A DNA stretch of 64,000 nucleotides. Origin: Gordonia phthalatica (GTDB lineage Bacteria; Actinomycetota; Actinomycetes; Mycobacteriales; Mycobacteriaceae). Under the pieces are notes generated by a model, which did no database searches, was not told the origin of the DNA, and was given only the letters and a program-made list of their open reading frames with translations. Of the stretch, positions 34,859 to 42,431 are shown piece after piece. How positions within the stretch are numbered: position 1 is the stretch's first letter; each line of letters starts with the position of its first letter. A program made the translations under genes and the position numbers. The stretch spans positions 4,216,001 to 4,280,000 of the forward strand of contig NZ_CP011853.1 in NCBI RefSeq assembly GCF_001305675.1, in the 5' to 3' direction.

Positions 34859-35653
34859 TCAGTGGTTGCGGAGGCGCTCGGCGATCTGGATGAACGATTC
34901 GAGCCAGGCGTTGAAGGTCTCCGGGGTGTCGCGGTTGGCGAGGTGCCCCGCGCCGCGGAGCATCACGTAGACGGCGCCGGGGATGCCGCCGGCGAGGACC
35001 TGGGCCGGTTCGTGACCGGTGATCTCGTCGCGGTCGCCGGCCATGACCAGCGTGATGAGGTCGATGTTCGACAGGTCGCCGGTGTGGTCGGTGGCGGCCA
35101 TCGATTCGACGGCACTCGCGTACCCGGCCGGGCGGATCGCGGCGAGCATCGCGGCGGCGGCCGCGTCGACGTCCTTCTTGCTCGCGCCCTCACCCACCAG
35201 GCGGGCGGCCCGCGCGGCGGCGAACTTCTTCGGGTCGGCGGCCATCTCGGCGGCGCGCTCGCGGATGGCGGCGGCCCCCGCCTCGGTGGCGCCGGAGCCC
35301 ACCGTCGAACTGCCGAGCACGAGGCCGCGGATCAGGTCGGGTCGGCGGAGCGCGAGGCGGGTGGCGATGACACCGCCCCACGACATGCCGAGCACGTGGG
35401 CGCCGCCGGCACCGCAGCGCTCCTCGATGAGGGCGGCGACGCGGTCGGCGTAGTCGTCCATCGACAGCGGTGCGGCGGGGTCCTCGGACTCCCCATACCC
35501 GGGTGCGTCCCACGCGATCAGGCGCAGTCGGTCGCCGAGCTCGTCGTACTGCGGATCGAAGGTGGCCGAACTCCCGCCGATGCCGTGCAGCATCACCAGG
35601 GCCGGTCCGGTTCCCTCGTCGCGGACCTTCAGTCCGGTGGCCGGTGCGTTCAT
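34859..35653 (-). CDS. Alpha/beta hydrolase, meta-cleavage-product hydrolase-like
   Basis: A 264-residue alpha/beta hydrolase. The oxyanion segment LHGIGGSS (22-29), the nucleophile S91 in GMSWGG, an acid at D207/D209 in AGDRDEITG and H237 in GAGHLANRDTP form the triad. It overlaps the extradiol dioxygenase gene by ATGA. That tight coupling suggests it hydrolyses the C-C bond of the ring-fission product, as BphD-type enzymes do. A 3-oxoadipate enol-lactonase would look similar, but the neighbouring extradiol enzyme favours the meta route. Confidence 0.85.
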   Translation of the reverse strand: MNAPATGLKVRDEGTGPALVMLHGIGGSSATFDPQYDELGDRLRLIAWDAPGYGESEDPAAPLSMDDYADRVAALIEERCGAGGAHVLGMSWGGVIATRLALRRPDLIRGLVLGSSTVGSGATEAGAAAIRERAAEMAADPKKFAAARAARLVGEGASKKDVDAAAAAMLAAIRPAGYASAVESMAATDHTGDLSNIDLITLVMAGDRDEITGHEPAQVLAGGIPGAVYVMLRGAGHLANRDTPETFNAWLESFIQIAERLRNH

Positions 35654-36585
35654 CGTGCGACTCCCATCAGTTCCGGGTGGCGGTCGAAGGCGCCGGCGTC
35701 CGGCACACCCGCCATGTGTGAGCGGACGTCCGCCGACGGCGGTCCCGCGGTCCCCCATGTGTCCGAGAGTTCGGGCACGCGCCTCCACACGCGGCACAGC
35801 CAGCGGTCCTCGTCCACCTGGGCGACGCCGGAGGTGTACTCGCAGACCAGGCCCGCCGGGTCGGCGAAGTACGAGAAGGTGTTGTCGCCGGGTCCGTGAC
35901 GACCGGGCCCCCACAGCGGCAGGATCTTGTTGTGGCGGAGCCTGCCGATGCCGCGCATGAACTGGTCGACGGTCGGCATCTCGTAGGCGACGTGGTTCAC
36001 CGACGCCCACTCGGCCTGATTGAAGGCGATGCTGTGGTGGTCGGAGTTGCAGCGCAGGAACGCCATCTGATGCTCGGACCAGTCGGAGACCCGCATGCCG
36101 AGGACGTCGCTGTAGAACGCGACGGACGCATCGATGTCGACGGTGTTGAGGACGACGTGGGTCACGCCGACCGGCACCGGCTCCTCCTGGCGCAGTGCCG
36201 GGACGGCGAGTGCGTCGGCCAGCAGCTGGATGACGCGGCCCTCGTGGTCGACGAAGCTGACGCCGTATCCGGCGGAGATCTCGCCGGTCGGTCCGGGGCC
36301 GGCGAGGATCGGGATGTTCCGGGCCTCGAGACGACGGGCCGCCTCGTCCACCTCGGCGGGGGTCGCCACGGCGAAGGTGATCCGTCCCAGGCCGTTGCGA
36401 TCGGCCTCGGTCAGCTGGAGCACGTGGTGCTCCTGACCGGTTCCGCGGAGCCAGGCTTGACCGTCACCCTGTTCCACGGCCCGCAGTCCCCACACATTGG
36501 TGTAGAAGTCGGCGGAGTCGGCGCACGCGGTGGTGCGGAGTTCTACTGAGCGAAGCCGTCGGAGGCTCGCGATCGGCTGGTTCAT
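35650..36585 (-). CDS. Type I extradiol ring-cleavage dioxygenase
   Basis: A 311-residue two-domain VOC dioxygenase of the BphC/catechol 2,3-dioxygenase type. Iron ligands are H143 (VTHVVLN), H198 (VNHVAYE) and E249 (CEYTSG); H183/H184 in SDHHSIAF supply the second-shell His. The N-terminal module has lost its ligands, as is normal. It would cleave a catechol next to its hydroxyl groups. It is the first gene of an operon with hydrolase, cupin, two SDRs and a ThDP enzyme, and its promoter region carries a strong palindrome at 36615. The substrate cannot be told from sequence. Confidence 0.92.
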   Translation of the reverse strand: MNQPIASLRRLRSVELRTTACADSADFYTNVWGLRAVEQGDGQAWLRGTGQEHHVLQLTEADRNGLGRITFAVATPAEVDEAARRLEARNIPILAGPGPTGEISAGYGVSFVDHEGRVIQLLADALAVPALRQEEPVPVGVTHVVLNTVDIDASVAFYSDVLGMRVSDWSEHQMAFLRCNSDHHSIAFNQAEWASVNHVAYEMPTVDQFMRGIGRLRHNKILPLWGPGRHGPGDNTFSYFADPAGLVCEYTSGVAQVDEDRWLCRVWRRVPELSDTWGTAGPPSADVRSHMAGVPDAGAFDRHPELMGVAR

Positions 36586-36614
36586 CGGGTCTCCTCCTAA
36601 ATCTTTGTGGTTGT

Positions 36615-36632
36615 TAGTTTAGTGCTTAACTA
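36615..36632. promoter_or_regulatory. 18-bp palindrome, MarR-type operator
   Basis: TAGTTTAGTGCTTAACTA is a near-perfect dyad 30 bp before the extradiol dioxygenase start. Variants of it occur at the other operons of the cluster. Confidence 0.6.
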
Positions 36633-36690
36633 TTTGAATTGTGGAGTTCTGCCGAAATTCGTTCGACGGATTCCCCCGGCGGCGTCAGAT

Positions 36691-36770
36691 GCTCGGCGCC
36701 GGCATCACGAGGCGCTCGGCGCCGGCATCACGGGGCGCTCGGCGCCGGCATCACGGGGCGCTCGGCGCCC
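36691..36770. repeat. 23-bp tandem repeat across aldehyde dehydrogenase stop
   Basis: The 23-bp unit beginning GCTCGGCGCCGGCATCACG is repeated at 36691, 36714 and 36737 with one base change, plus an 11-base partial copy. On the minus strand each unit contains the last codons and the TGA of the aldehyde dehydrogenase, so it looks like slippage that duplicated the gene's 3' end. Each unit also holds a self-complementary GGCGCC. Confidence 0.85.
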
Positions 36771-38244
36771 AGGGGTTCGGGGTATCCGACATGCCGAGGT
36801 AGATGCCCTTGGTCCGCGAGTACGCCGCGATCCCCTCGCGACCCTTCTCGGTGTCCAGGCCGCTCTCCTTCACTCCGCCGAAGGGCGTCGAGATGGAGAA
36901 GGCCTTGTAGGTGTTGATCCACACGGTGCCCGCCTGGATGCGGTCGGCGAGGCGCAGCGCGCGACGGTAGTCGCGGGTCCAGATGCCGGAGGCGAGACCG
37001 AAGACGCTGTCGTTGGCCTTCGCGACGAGGTCCTCCTCGTCACGGAACGGCATCGCGACCAGCACCGGGCCGAAGATCTCCTCCTGGCAGACGCGCGCCG
37101 AGTTGTCGAGACCGTCGATGATCGTCGGCAGGTAGTACGAGCCGTCGGCCAGGGCCGGATCGTCGGGCGTCGACCCGCCGCAGAGGACGGTGCCGCCCTC
37201 TTCGCGGGCGAGGTCGACATACGCGGCGACGCTGTCACGGTGCTTGGGGTGGACCAGCGGACCGACGCGGGTGGCGTCGTCGAACCCGTTGCCCACGGTC
37301 AGCAGCTTGGTGCGGGCCACCAGCTTCTCGAGGAACTCGTCGTACAGGGACTCGGCGACGAACAGGCGGGAGCCGGCGATGCAGCTCTGGCCCGACGAGG
37401 AGAAGATGCCGTACATGACGCCGGCGACGGCCTGCTCGATGTCGGCGTCGTCCAGGACCATGGTCGGCGACTTGCCGCCCAGCTCCAGCGACACGGGCAT
37501 CAGCTTCTCGGCGGCGATGTGCGCGATGCCGCGGCCGGTCTCGGTGCCGCCGGTGAAACTGACCTTGCCGATCCCCGGGTGCCGGACGATTGCGTCGCCG
37601 ACCACCGAACCGCGGCCCGGCAGCACCGACAGCAGGCCTGCCGGCAGACCGGAGTCCATGATCAGGCGGGCGAGCGCGAGGGACACCAGCGGCGTCCACT
37701 CGGCAGGCTTGAGGACCACGGCGTTACCCGCCGCCAGGGCGGGGGCGATCTTCTGCGCGTCGCTGGCGACCGGCGAGTTCCACGGGGCGATGGCGCCGAC
37801 GACGCCGATCGGCTCGTGCTTGACCCAGGTGACGTAGTCGCCGCGCGAGGTGGTCTTGGCCTCGTCGGAGGTCTCGAGCACCGCCGCGAAGTAGCGGAAG
37901 GTGCCGATTGCACTGGCGACCAGGGCCTTGGTCTCGCGGAGCGCCTTGCCGGTGTTGAACGACTGCAGCTCGGCGAGGCGGTCGCCGCCGGCCTCGACGG
38001 CGTCGGCGATGGCGTGCAGGTACCGAGCGCGCTGATGCGGGAGCAGGTCTCGCCAGGCGGGGTCGGCGGCGGCTTCGGCTCCGCGGGCGACGGCTTCGTC
38101 GACGTCGGCGGCCGAGCACTGCGAGACCTCCTGGAGGACGGTTGCGGTCGCCGGGTTCAGGACCAGCGTCTTCGGGCCATCCGCCTGACGCCACTTGCCT
38201 CCGACGAGTGCCTCATCGGGCACGGGGGTGAATGCCGGGATCAT
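36751..38244 (-). CDS. Aldehyde dehydrogenase (NAD(P)-dependent)
   Basis: A 497-residue ALDH-superfamily enzyme with VVGAIAPWNSP, cofactor loop SFTGGTETG, general-base E254 (LELGGKSP) and nucleophile C288 (GQSCIAG). It resembles betaine- and aromatic-aldehyde dehydrogenases. It would oxidise an aldehyde, such as a product of the ThDP decarboxylase or the 2-hydroxymuconic-type semialdehyde, to an acid. It overlaps the upstream MFS gene by four bases. Its final codons and stop lie inside a 23-bp tandem repeat. Confidence 0.92.
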   Translation of the reverse strand: MIPAFTPVPDEALVGGKWRQADGPKTLVLNPATATVLQEVSQCSAADVDEAVARGAEAAADPAWRDLLPHQRARYLHAIADAVEAGGDRLAELQSFNTGKALRETKALVASAIGTFRYFAAVLETSDEAKTTSRGDYVTWVKHEPIGVVGAIAPWNSPVASDAQKIAPALAAGNAVVLKPAEWTPLVSLALARLIMDSGLPAGLLSVLPGRGSVVGDAIVRHPGIGKVSFTGGTETGRGIAHIAAEKLMPVSLELGGKSPTMVLDDADIEQAVAGVMYGIFSSSGQSCIAGSRLFVAESLYDEFLEKLVARTKLLTVGNGFDDATRVGPLVHPKHRDSVAAYVDLAREEGGTVLCGGSTPDDPALADGSYYLPTIIDGLDNSARVCQEEIFGPVLVAMPFRDEEDLVAKANDSVFGLASGIWTRDYRRALRLADRIQAGTVWINTYKAFSISTPFGGVKESGLDTEKGREGIAAYSRTKGIYLGMSDTPNPWAPSAP

Positions 38245-39644
38245 TCCGAGATCTCCTCGAGAGTGCGCTCCTTGGTCTCGACCGCGAACAGGGCGACCGT
38301 GACCGCTCCGATGCCCGCGACCACCGCGAAGACGACGAACACCCAGCTCAGCGTGCCGTTGGCGAGGATCCAGCCGACGGACAGCGGGCCGATGATGATG
38401 CCGAGGCGACCGGCGGCGCCGCCGAATGAGGCGCCCATGGCCCGCATGCGGGTCGGGTACAGCTCAGCGGTGTAGACGTACAGCGCCATGTTGACCGAGA
38501 ACACGAGCAGTGCGGCGGCGGCCGACCAGCCGAGGACCGCGAGGGCGCTGTTGGTTCCGAAGGCCGCGAGCAGGGCCAGGGTTCCGGTGCAGAGGGCCAT
38601 GGCGCCGGCGATGCAGATGCGTCGACCGAGGTTGTCGATCAGGAAGGCGACCATGATGCAGCCGACCAGGCCGGCGAGCGTGGTGAAGATGCTGTAGTGC
38701 AGCGACGTTCCGACGCTGAGGCCGAAGTGGTTCTTGTACAGGGTCGGCAGCCAGGAGGCGATGCCGTAGTTGACGAAGTACGCACAGAGCCAGATCGTCG
38801 AGAGCATCAGCGTGCGACGCAGGTAGACGCCCTCGAAGAGCTCCCGGACGCGAGCGCGAGTCGGGGCCTCCGCCATCAGATCGGTCGGTCGCGGCTCGGG
38901 CAGCGGCTGTCCGGTGCGGGCGACCACCTCTCCCTCGATGCGGGCCATCGACTTCTCGGCGTCGTCGAGGCGACCGCGGGCGGCCAGCCAGCGCGGCGAC
39001 TCGGGCAGGTGATGCAGGGCCGGGACCAGCAGGACGGGCAGGGCGCCGAGCATGAAGAGGACCTCGTAGCCCCAGCGCGGGACGACCCACGAGGAGACGA
39101 TGGCGGAGACCACCAGGCCGATCGGGAAGATGGTCTCGTACAGGAGGACGAAGCGGCCGCGCTTGTGGGTGCGGGCGATCTCGCCGATGTACGCGGCCGC
39201 GACGGGGACTTCGGCGCCGAGGCCGATGCCCTGAACCACGCGCAGGCTCATGAAGACTTCGAGCGAGTTGGTGAACGCCATGATCAGGCTGGTGATCGCG
39301 TAGATGACGAGGGCCAGCTGGATGACGTTGAGGCGACCGATCCGGTCGGCCAGCCAGCCGCCGCCGAGGGCGCCCAGCAGCATGCCGATGCCGCCGACCG
39401 CGATCACCCAGCCGGTCAGGGCGGAGTTACCGAGGACTCCCCAGTGCCCCGGCAGGTCGGGCAACGAGTAGGCGATCATCAGCTGATCGAAGCCGTCGAA
39501 GAATGTCACCGCTCCGACGATGACGCGCGCTTTGATGTGCCAGCGGCTCATGGGGAGCCGCTCCATCCGCGCGTTGATCGCGTCAGCCGAGGGGCTGAGC
39601 GTCTGCTGGGTTGTGTTCATCAAGTGTCCTTCGAATCGTGCCAA
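38241..39644 (-). CDS. MFS transporter, aromatic-acid:H+ symporter type
   Basis: A 467-residue 12-helix major-facilitator protein. The cytoplasmic loop GGWLADRIGRLNVIQ is the MFS signature between helices 2 and 3, and TFFDGFDQLMIAYSLP in helix 1 carries the acidic DGFDQ motif typical of the AAHS family (PcaK/BenK-like). It would bring an aromatic acid or related carboxylate into the cell. Gene order MFS-aldehyde dehydrogenase and a MarR-type operator upstream tie it to the aromatic cluster. Confidence 0.88.
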   Translation of the reverse strand: MARFEGHLMNTTQQTLSPSADAINARMERLPMSRWHIKARVIVGAVTFFDGFDQLMIAYSLPDLPGHWGVLGNSALTGWVIAVGGIGMLLGALGGGWLADRIGRLNVIQLALVIYAITSLIMAFTNSLEVFMSLRVVQGIGLGAEVPVAAAYIGEIARTHKRGRFVLLYETIFPIGLVVSAIVSSWVVPRWGYEVLFMLGALPVLLVPALHHLPESPRWLAARGRLDDAEKSMARIEGEVVARTGQPLPEPRPTDLMAEAPTRARVRELFEGVYLRRTLMLSTIWLCAYFVNYGIASWLPTLYKNHFGLSVGTSLHYSIFTTLAGLVGCIMVAFLIDNLGRRICIAGAMALCTGTLALLAAFGTNSALAVLGWSAAAALLVFSVNMALYVYTAELYPTRMRAMGASFGGAAGRLGIIIGPLSVGWILANGTLSWVFVVFAVVAGIGAVTVALFAVETKERTLEEISE

Positions 39645-39678
39645 CGAGCCTCTGGGCTGAATATCTCGCTGCTTGATT

Positions 39679-39694
39679 GTTTAGACCTTAACTG
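39679..39694. promoter_or_regulatory. MarR-type operator before transporter operon
   Basis: GTTTAGACCTTAACTG shares the GTTTAG-NN-CTTAACT core with the 36615 palindrome. It lies 35 bp before the MFS start. Confidence 0.5.
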
Positions 39695-39786
39695 TTTTAT
39701 GGGTCACATGTCGAGTGTTTTGTGGTGCAGACTTGGTTTAGCCTGTTCAGACGACATTTCGATGTCTAGTCGAGCCCCCGACGCCC

Positions 39787-39844
39787 GCGTAGTTCAGCGG
39801 AGAACGCGTAGTTCCGAACTACGCGTTCTCCGCTGGGTTACGCG
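39787..39844 (-). terminator. 58-nt palindrome, terminator of CaiB operon
   Basis: A perfect 20-bp stem (39795-39814 with 39816-39835, one-base centre) is extended by an imperfect outer stem (CGCGTA with TACGCG). It begins 22 bp past the CoA-transferase stop and insulates it from the MFS promoter. Confidence 0.7.
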
Positions 39845-39866
39845 ACCACGGCCGCCGGGCGCACCC

Positions 39867-41084
39867 CTACCCGACCACGCCCTCCGCTCGGAGCTCCGTG
39901 AGCTCGGCGTCCACGATCCCGAGCACCTCCGACAGCACGTCGGCCGTGTCGCTGCCGAGTTCGACGGCGGCGGCGGTGCCCGTGTACGACGAGTCCCAGC
40001 GCGCGGGCGAGTGCGCGGAGATCACCTCACCGATCCCGGGCTGCTCGAGAGCCGCGAGGACCGGGCGGCCGGCGGGACGTGCAGCGAAATCCGCAGCGAC
40101 GTCGGCGGTGGTCCGATACGGACCCCAGAGCACGCCGGCTGCGGTGAGCTCCTCGCTGACCTGCGCCGATGTGCGCTGCGCGAACCACGGCTTCAGCACG
40201 GCCTCGATCAGCTCGCGGTGTTCGTAGCGACCCTCGTCGGTCGTGAGATCGGCATCCAGCGACGCGGCGAGCGCGTCGAAGACGGCGGTGGTTCCCGTCG
40301 CGGTGCGGATCGCCGCCCACTGCCGCGGCGTCAGCACGACCACCATCACGCGGCCGCCGTCGGACGCCGCGAAGTCGACGCCGAAGGCACCGTACATGTG
40401 GTTGCCGTGCCGGGCGCGCGCACCGCGTTCGGCGGCCTCGGAGTACCAGCCGAGGTTGGCAACGGCCGCCTGCGCCACGTCGGCGAGGGCGATCTGCACG
40501 TGCGACCCCTGCCCGGTCCGGTCGCGTCGTCGCAGGGCGGCGAGGACTGCAGTCACCACCTCCTGCCCGCACAGCAGATCCCAGGCGGGCAGCACGTGGT
40601 TGACTGGATCGCCGCTGTCGGCGGGGCCGGTCATGGACGCGACGCCGGCGTCGCCGTTCACCGTGTAGTCGACGGCCGCGCCGCCGTCGGCACGACCCTC
40701 CACTTTGACCGCGATGACGTCGGGCCGTCGCTCGACGAGCGCCTCGTACCCGAACCAGTTCCGTCCGACGGCGTTGTCGACGACGATGCCGGCGTCGGGA
40801 CCGGGCGCGGTCGCGAGGGACAGCAGGAGGTCGCGGCCGCGCTCGGACTTGAGGTCGAGTGTCACCGACCGCTTCCCCCGGTTCAGCGAGTTCCAGTACA
40901 GGCTGGCGCCGGTCTCCGCGGACAGCGGCCAGCGTCGGTAGTCGACGTTGCCGCCGAGCGGGTCGACGCGGATCACCTCGGCGCCGAGCTGCGCGAGGGC
41001 CATGCCCGAGCTGGGTGCGGCGACGAAGCTGGCGAACTCGACGATGCGAACGCCTGCGAGCGGACGGTGTGCGGGATCGGTCAT
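39867..41084 (-). CDS. CaiB/BaiF-type family III CoA-transferase
   Basis: A family III CoA-transferase that would move CoA between acids. It opens with PLAGVRIVEFASFVAAPSSG and AQLGAEVIRVDPLGG, and has NRGKRSVTLDLKSERG and a VNGDAGVASMTG segment whose Asp fits the catalytic position. The ATG at 41084 gives 405 residues and has AGAGG about six bases upstream; an ATG at 41108 has no ribosome site. It follows the acyl-CoA dehydrogenase gene in the same operon. The likely job is to activate a dicarboxylic or branched acid for the neighbouring enzymes. Confidence 0.87.
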   Translation of the reverse strand: MTDPAHRPLAGVRIVEFASFVAAPSSGMALAQLGAEVIRVDPLGGNVDYRRWPLSAETGASLYWNSLNRGKRSVTLDLKSERGRDLLLSLATAPGPDAGIVVDNAVGRNWFGYEALVERRPDVIAVKVEGRADGGAAVDYTVNGDAGVASMTGPADSGDPVNHVLPAWDLLCGQEVVTAVLAALRRRDRTGQGSHVQIALADVAQAAVANLGWYSEAAERGARARHGNHMYGAFGVDFAASDGGRVMVVVLTPRQWAAIRTATGTTAVFDALAASLDADLTTDEGRYEHRELIEAVLKPWFAQRTSAQVSEELTAAGVLWGPYRTTADVAADFAARPAGRPVLAALEQPGIGEVISAHSPARWDSSYTGTAAAVELGSDTADVLSEVLGIVDAELTELRAEGVVG

Positions 41085-41123
41085 GGGAGGCCTCTGGGGA
41101 CTGCTCATCGGTTCGGGGTCCGG

Positions 41124-42287
41124 TCAGATCTTGTTGCGGGCGATGTGCTGCGCGGCGATCACGTTCCGCTGAATCTCATTCGTACCCTCGCCGACGATCA
41201 TCAGCGGCGCATCGCGGAAGTACCGCTCCACGTCGTACTCCTTGGAGTAGCCGTAGCCGCCGTGCACGCGGATGGCGTCGAGCGCGATCTGCATGGCCGT
41301 CTCCGACGCGAACAGCTTGGCCATGCCCGCCTCCAGGTCGGCGCGCTCGCCGCGGTCGAGCTTCTGCGCGGCGTCGAGGGTCAGCAGGCGGGCCGCCTGC
41401 TGTTTGGTGGCCATGTCGGCGATCAGGTTGCCGACGCTCTGGTGCTTCCAGATCGGCTTGCCGAACGACTCGCGCTCCTGCGCGTACTTGGTCGCCGCTT
41501 CGAGCGACGCCTGTCCGACGCCGAGTGCGCGGGAGGCGACCTGCACGCGCCCGACCTCCAGGCCGCGCATCATGTGTCCCCACCCCTTGTTCGGCTCACC
41601 GCCGAGGACCGCGTCGGCCGGGACGCGCATGTCCTCGAAGACCAGCTCGCACGCCTCGACGCCGCGGTAACCCAGCTTGGGCAGCTTCTTGGAGACCGTG
41701 AAGCCCTCCCCCGGCTCCACCAGGATCACGCTCATGCCGGTGTGCGCGGGCGACGCAGCACGGTCGGTCAGGCACAGCAGGCCGATCAGCCCGGAATGCG
41801 AGGCGTTCGAGATCCACGTCTTGGAACCGTTGATCACGTACCCGGCAGTGCCGTTCTCGCCGGGGACGGGATCGGCGTGCGTCCGCATGCCCTGCAGGTC
41901 GCTGCCGCCGCTGGGCTCGGTGAGCGCCATCGTCGCCCGGATCCGGCCGTCGGCCATGGCGGGCAGGTACTTGCTCTTCTGCTCGTCGGTGCCGAAGGTC
42001 TTGATCAGGTACGTGATCACCGAGTGGCCGCCGATCGAGCCGGCCAGGCTCATCCATCCGCGCGCCAGCTCCTCGCAGACGCGGGCGAAGCACTCCATGC
42101 TGACGTCCACGCCGCCGTGCTCAGCGGGTACCAGCAGACCGAAGAAGCCGAGCTCCTTCATCTGCTCGATGAACTCCTCCGGGTAGACGTCGTCCGCCTC
42201 GAACTCCCGCACCCGCGACGCGACGCGCTGGTCGATGAAGTCGCGGACCAGCGCGACCATCTGTTCCTCATCCTTGGTCAATGACAT
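41124..42287 (-). CDS. Acyl-CoA dehydrogenase
   Basis: A 387-residue flavin enzyme with ALTEPSGGSDLQGM and GSKTWISNASHSG for FAD binding and catalytic E367 in VGEGTNEIQ, the medium/short-chain position. The length is standard. It forms a leftward operon with the CoA-transferase and is divergent from a second acyl-CoA dehydrogenase at 42432, with 144 bp of shared regulatory DNA. Sequence alone does not fix the chain length. Confidence 0.9.
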   Translation of the reverse strand: MSLTKDEEQMVALVRDFIDQRVASRVREFEADDVYPEEFIEQMKELGFFGLLVPAEHGGVDVSMECFARVCEELARGWMSLAGSIGGHSVITYLIKTFGTDEQKSKYLPAMADGRIRATMALTEPSGGSDLQGMRTHADPVPGENGTAGYVINGSKTWISNASHSGLIGLLCLTDRAASPAHTGMSVILVEPGEGFTVSKKLPKLGYRGVEACELVFEDMRVPADAVLGGEPNKGWGHMMRGLEVGRVQVASRALGVGQASLEAATKYAQERESFGKPIWKHQSVGNLIADMATKQQAARLLTLDAAQKLDRGERADLEAGMAKLFASETAMQIALDAIRVHGGYGYSKEYDVERYFRDAPLMIVGEGTNEIQRNVIAAQHIARNKI

Positions 42288-42391
42288 GTGCGTGCGCCTT
42301 TCTGTGTGTGACCGCGTGACATGCTCAGTCGCGGCATTCCTGCTGGTGGGCGACTGTTGCCGAGTTCGGTGCGACTCGTATACAGTCCATT

Positions 42392-42410
42392 TTCTAACAG
42401 GTTAATAGAA
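42392..42410. promoter_or_regulatory. Divergent operator, AACNNGTT type
   Basis: TTCTAACAGGTTAATAGAA contains the core AACAGGTT. The core matches the KstR-type consensus TnnAACnnGTTnnA except at the last base, and TTCTA/TAGAA arms surround it. It lies between the divergent acyl-CoA dehydrogenase genes, 22 bp before the ATG at 42432. Confidence 0.4.
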
Positions 42411-42431
42411 ATTCTTAGCCGGAAGGTCGCC

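Noticed and set aside
36691..36770. Short direct repeats as a CRISPR array
   Set aside because: Units are contiguous with no spacers, and each contains the end of the aldehyde dehydrogenase gene; there are no cas genes.
36607..38475. 622-codon plus-strand open frame
   Set aside because: Antisense shadow of the aldehyde dehydrogenase gene.
38697..42284. 1195-codon plus-strand open frame
   Set aside because: It spans the MFS, CoA-transferase and acyl-CoA dehydrogenase genes in antisense; all three have strong family motifs on the other strand.
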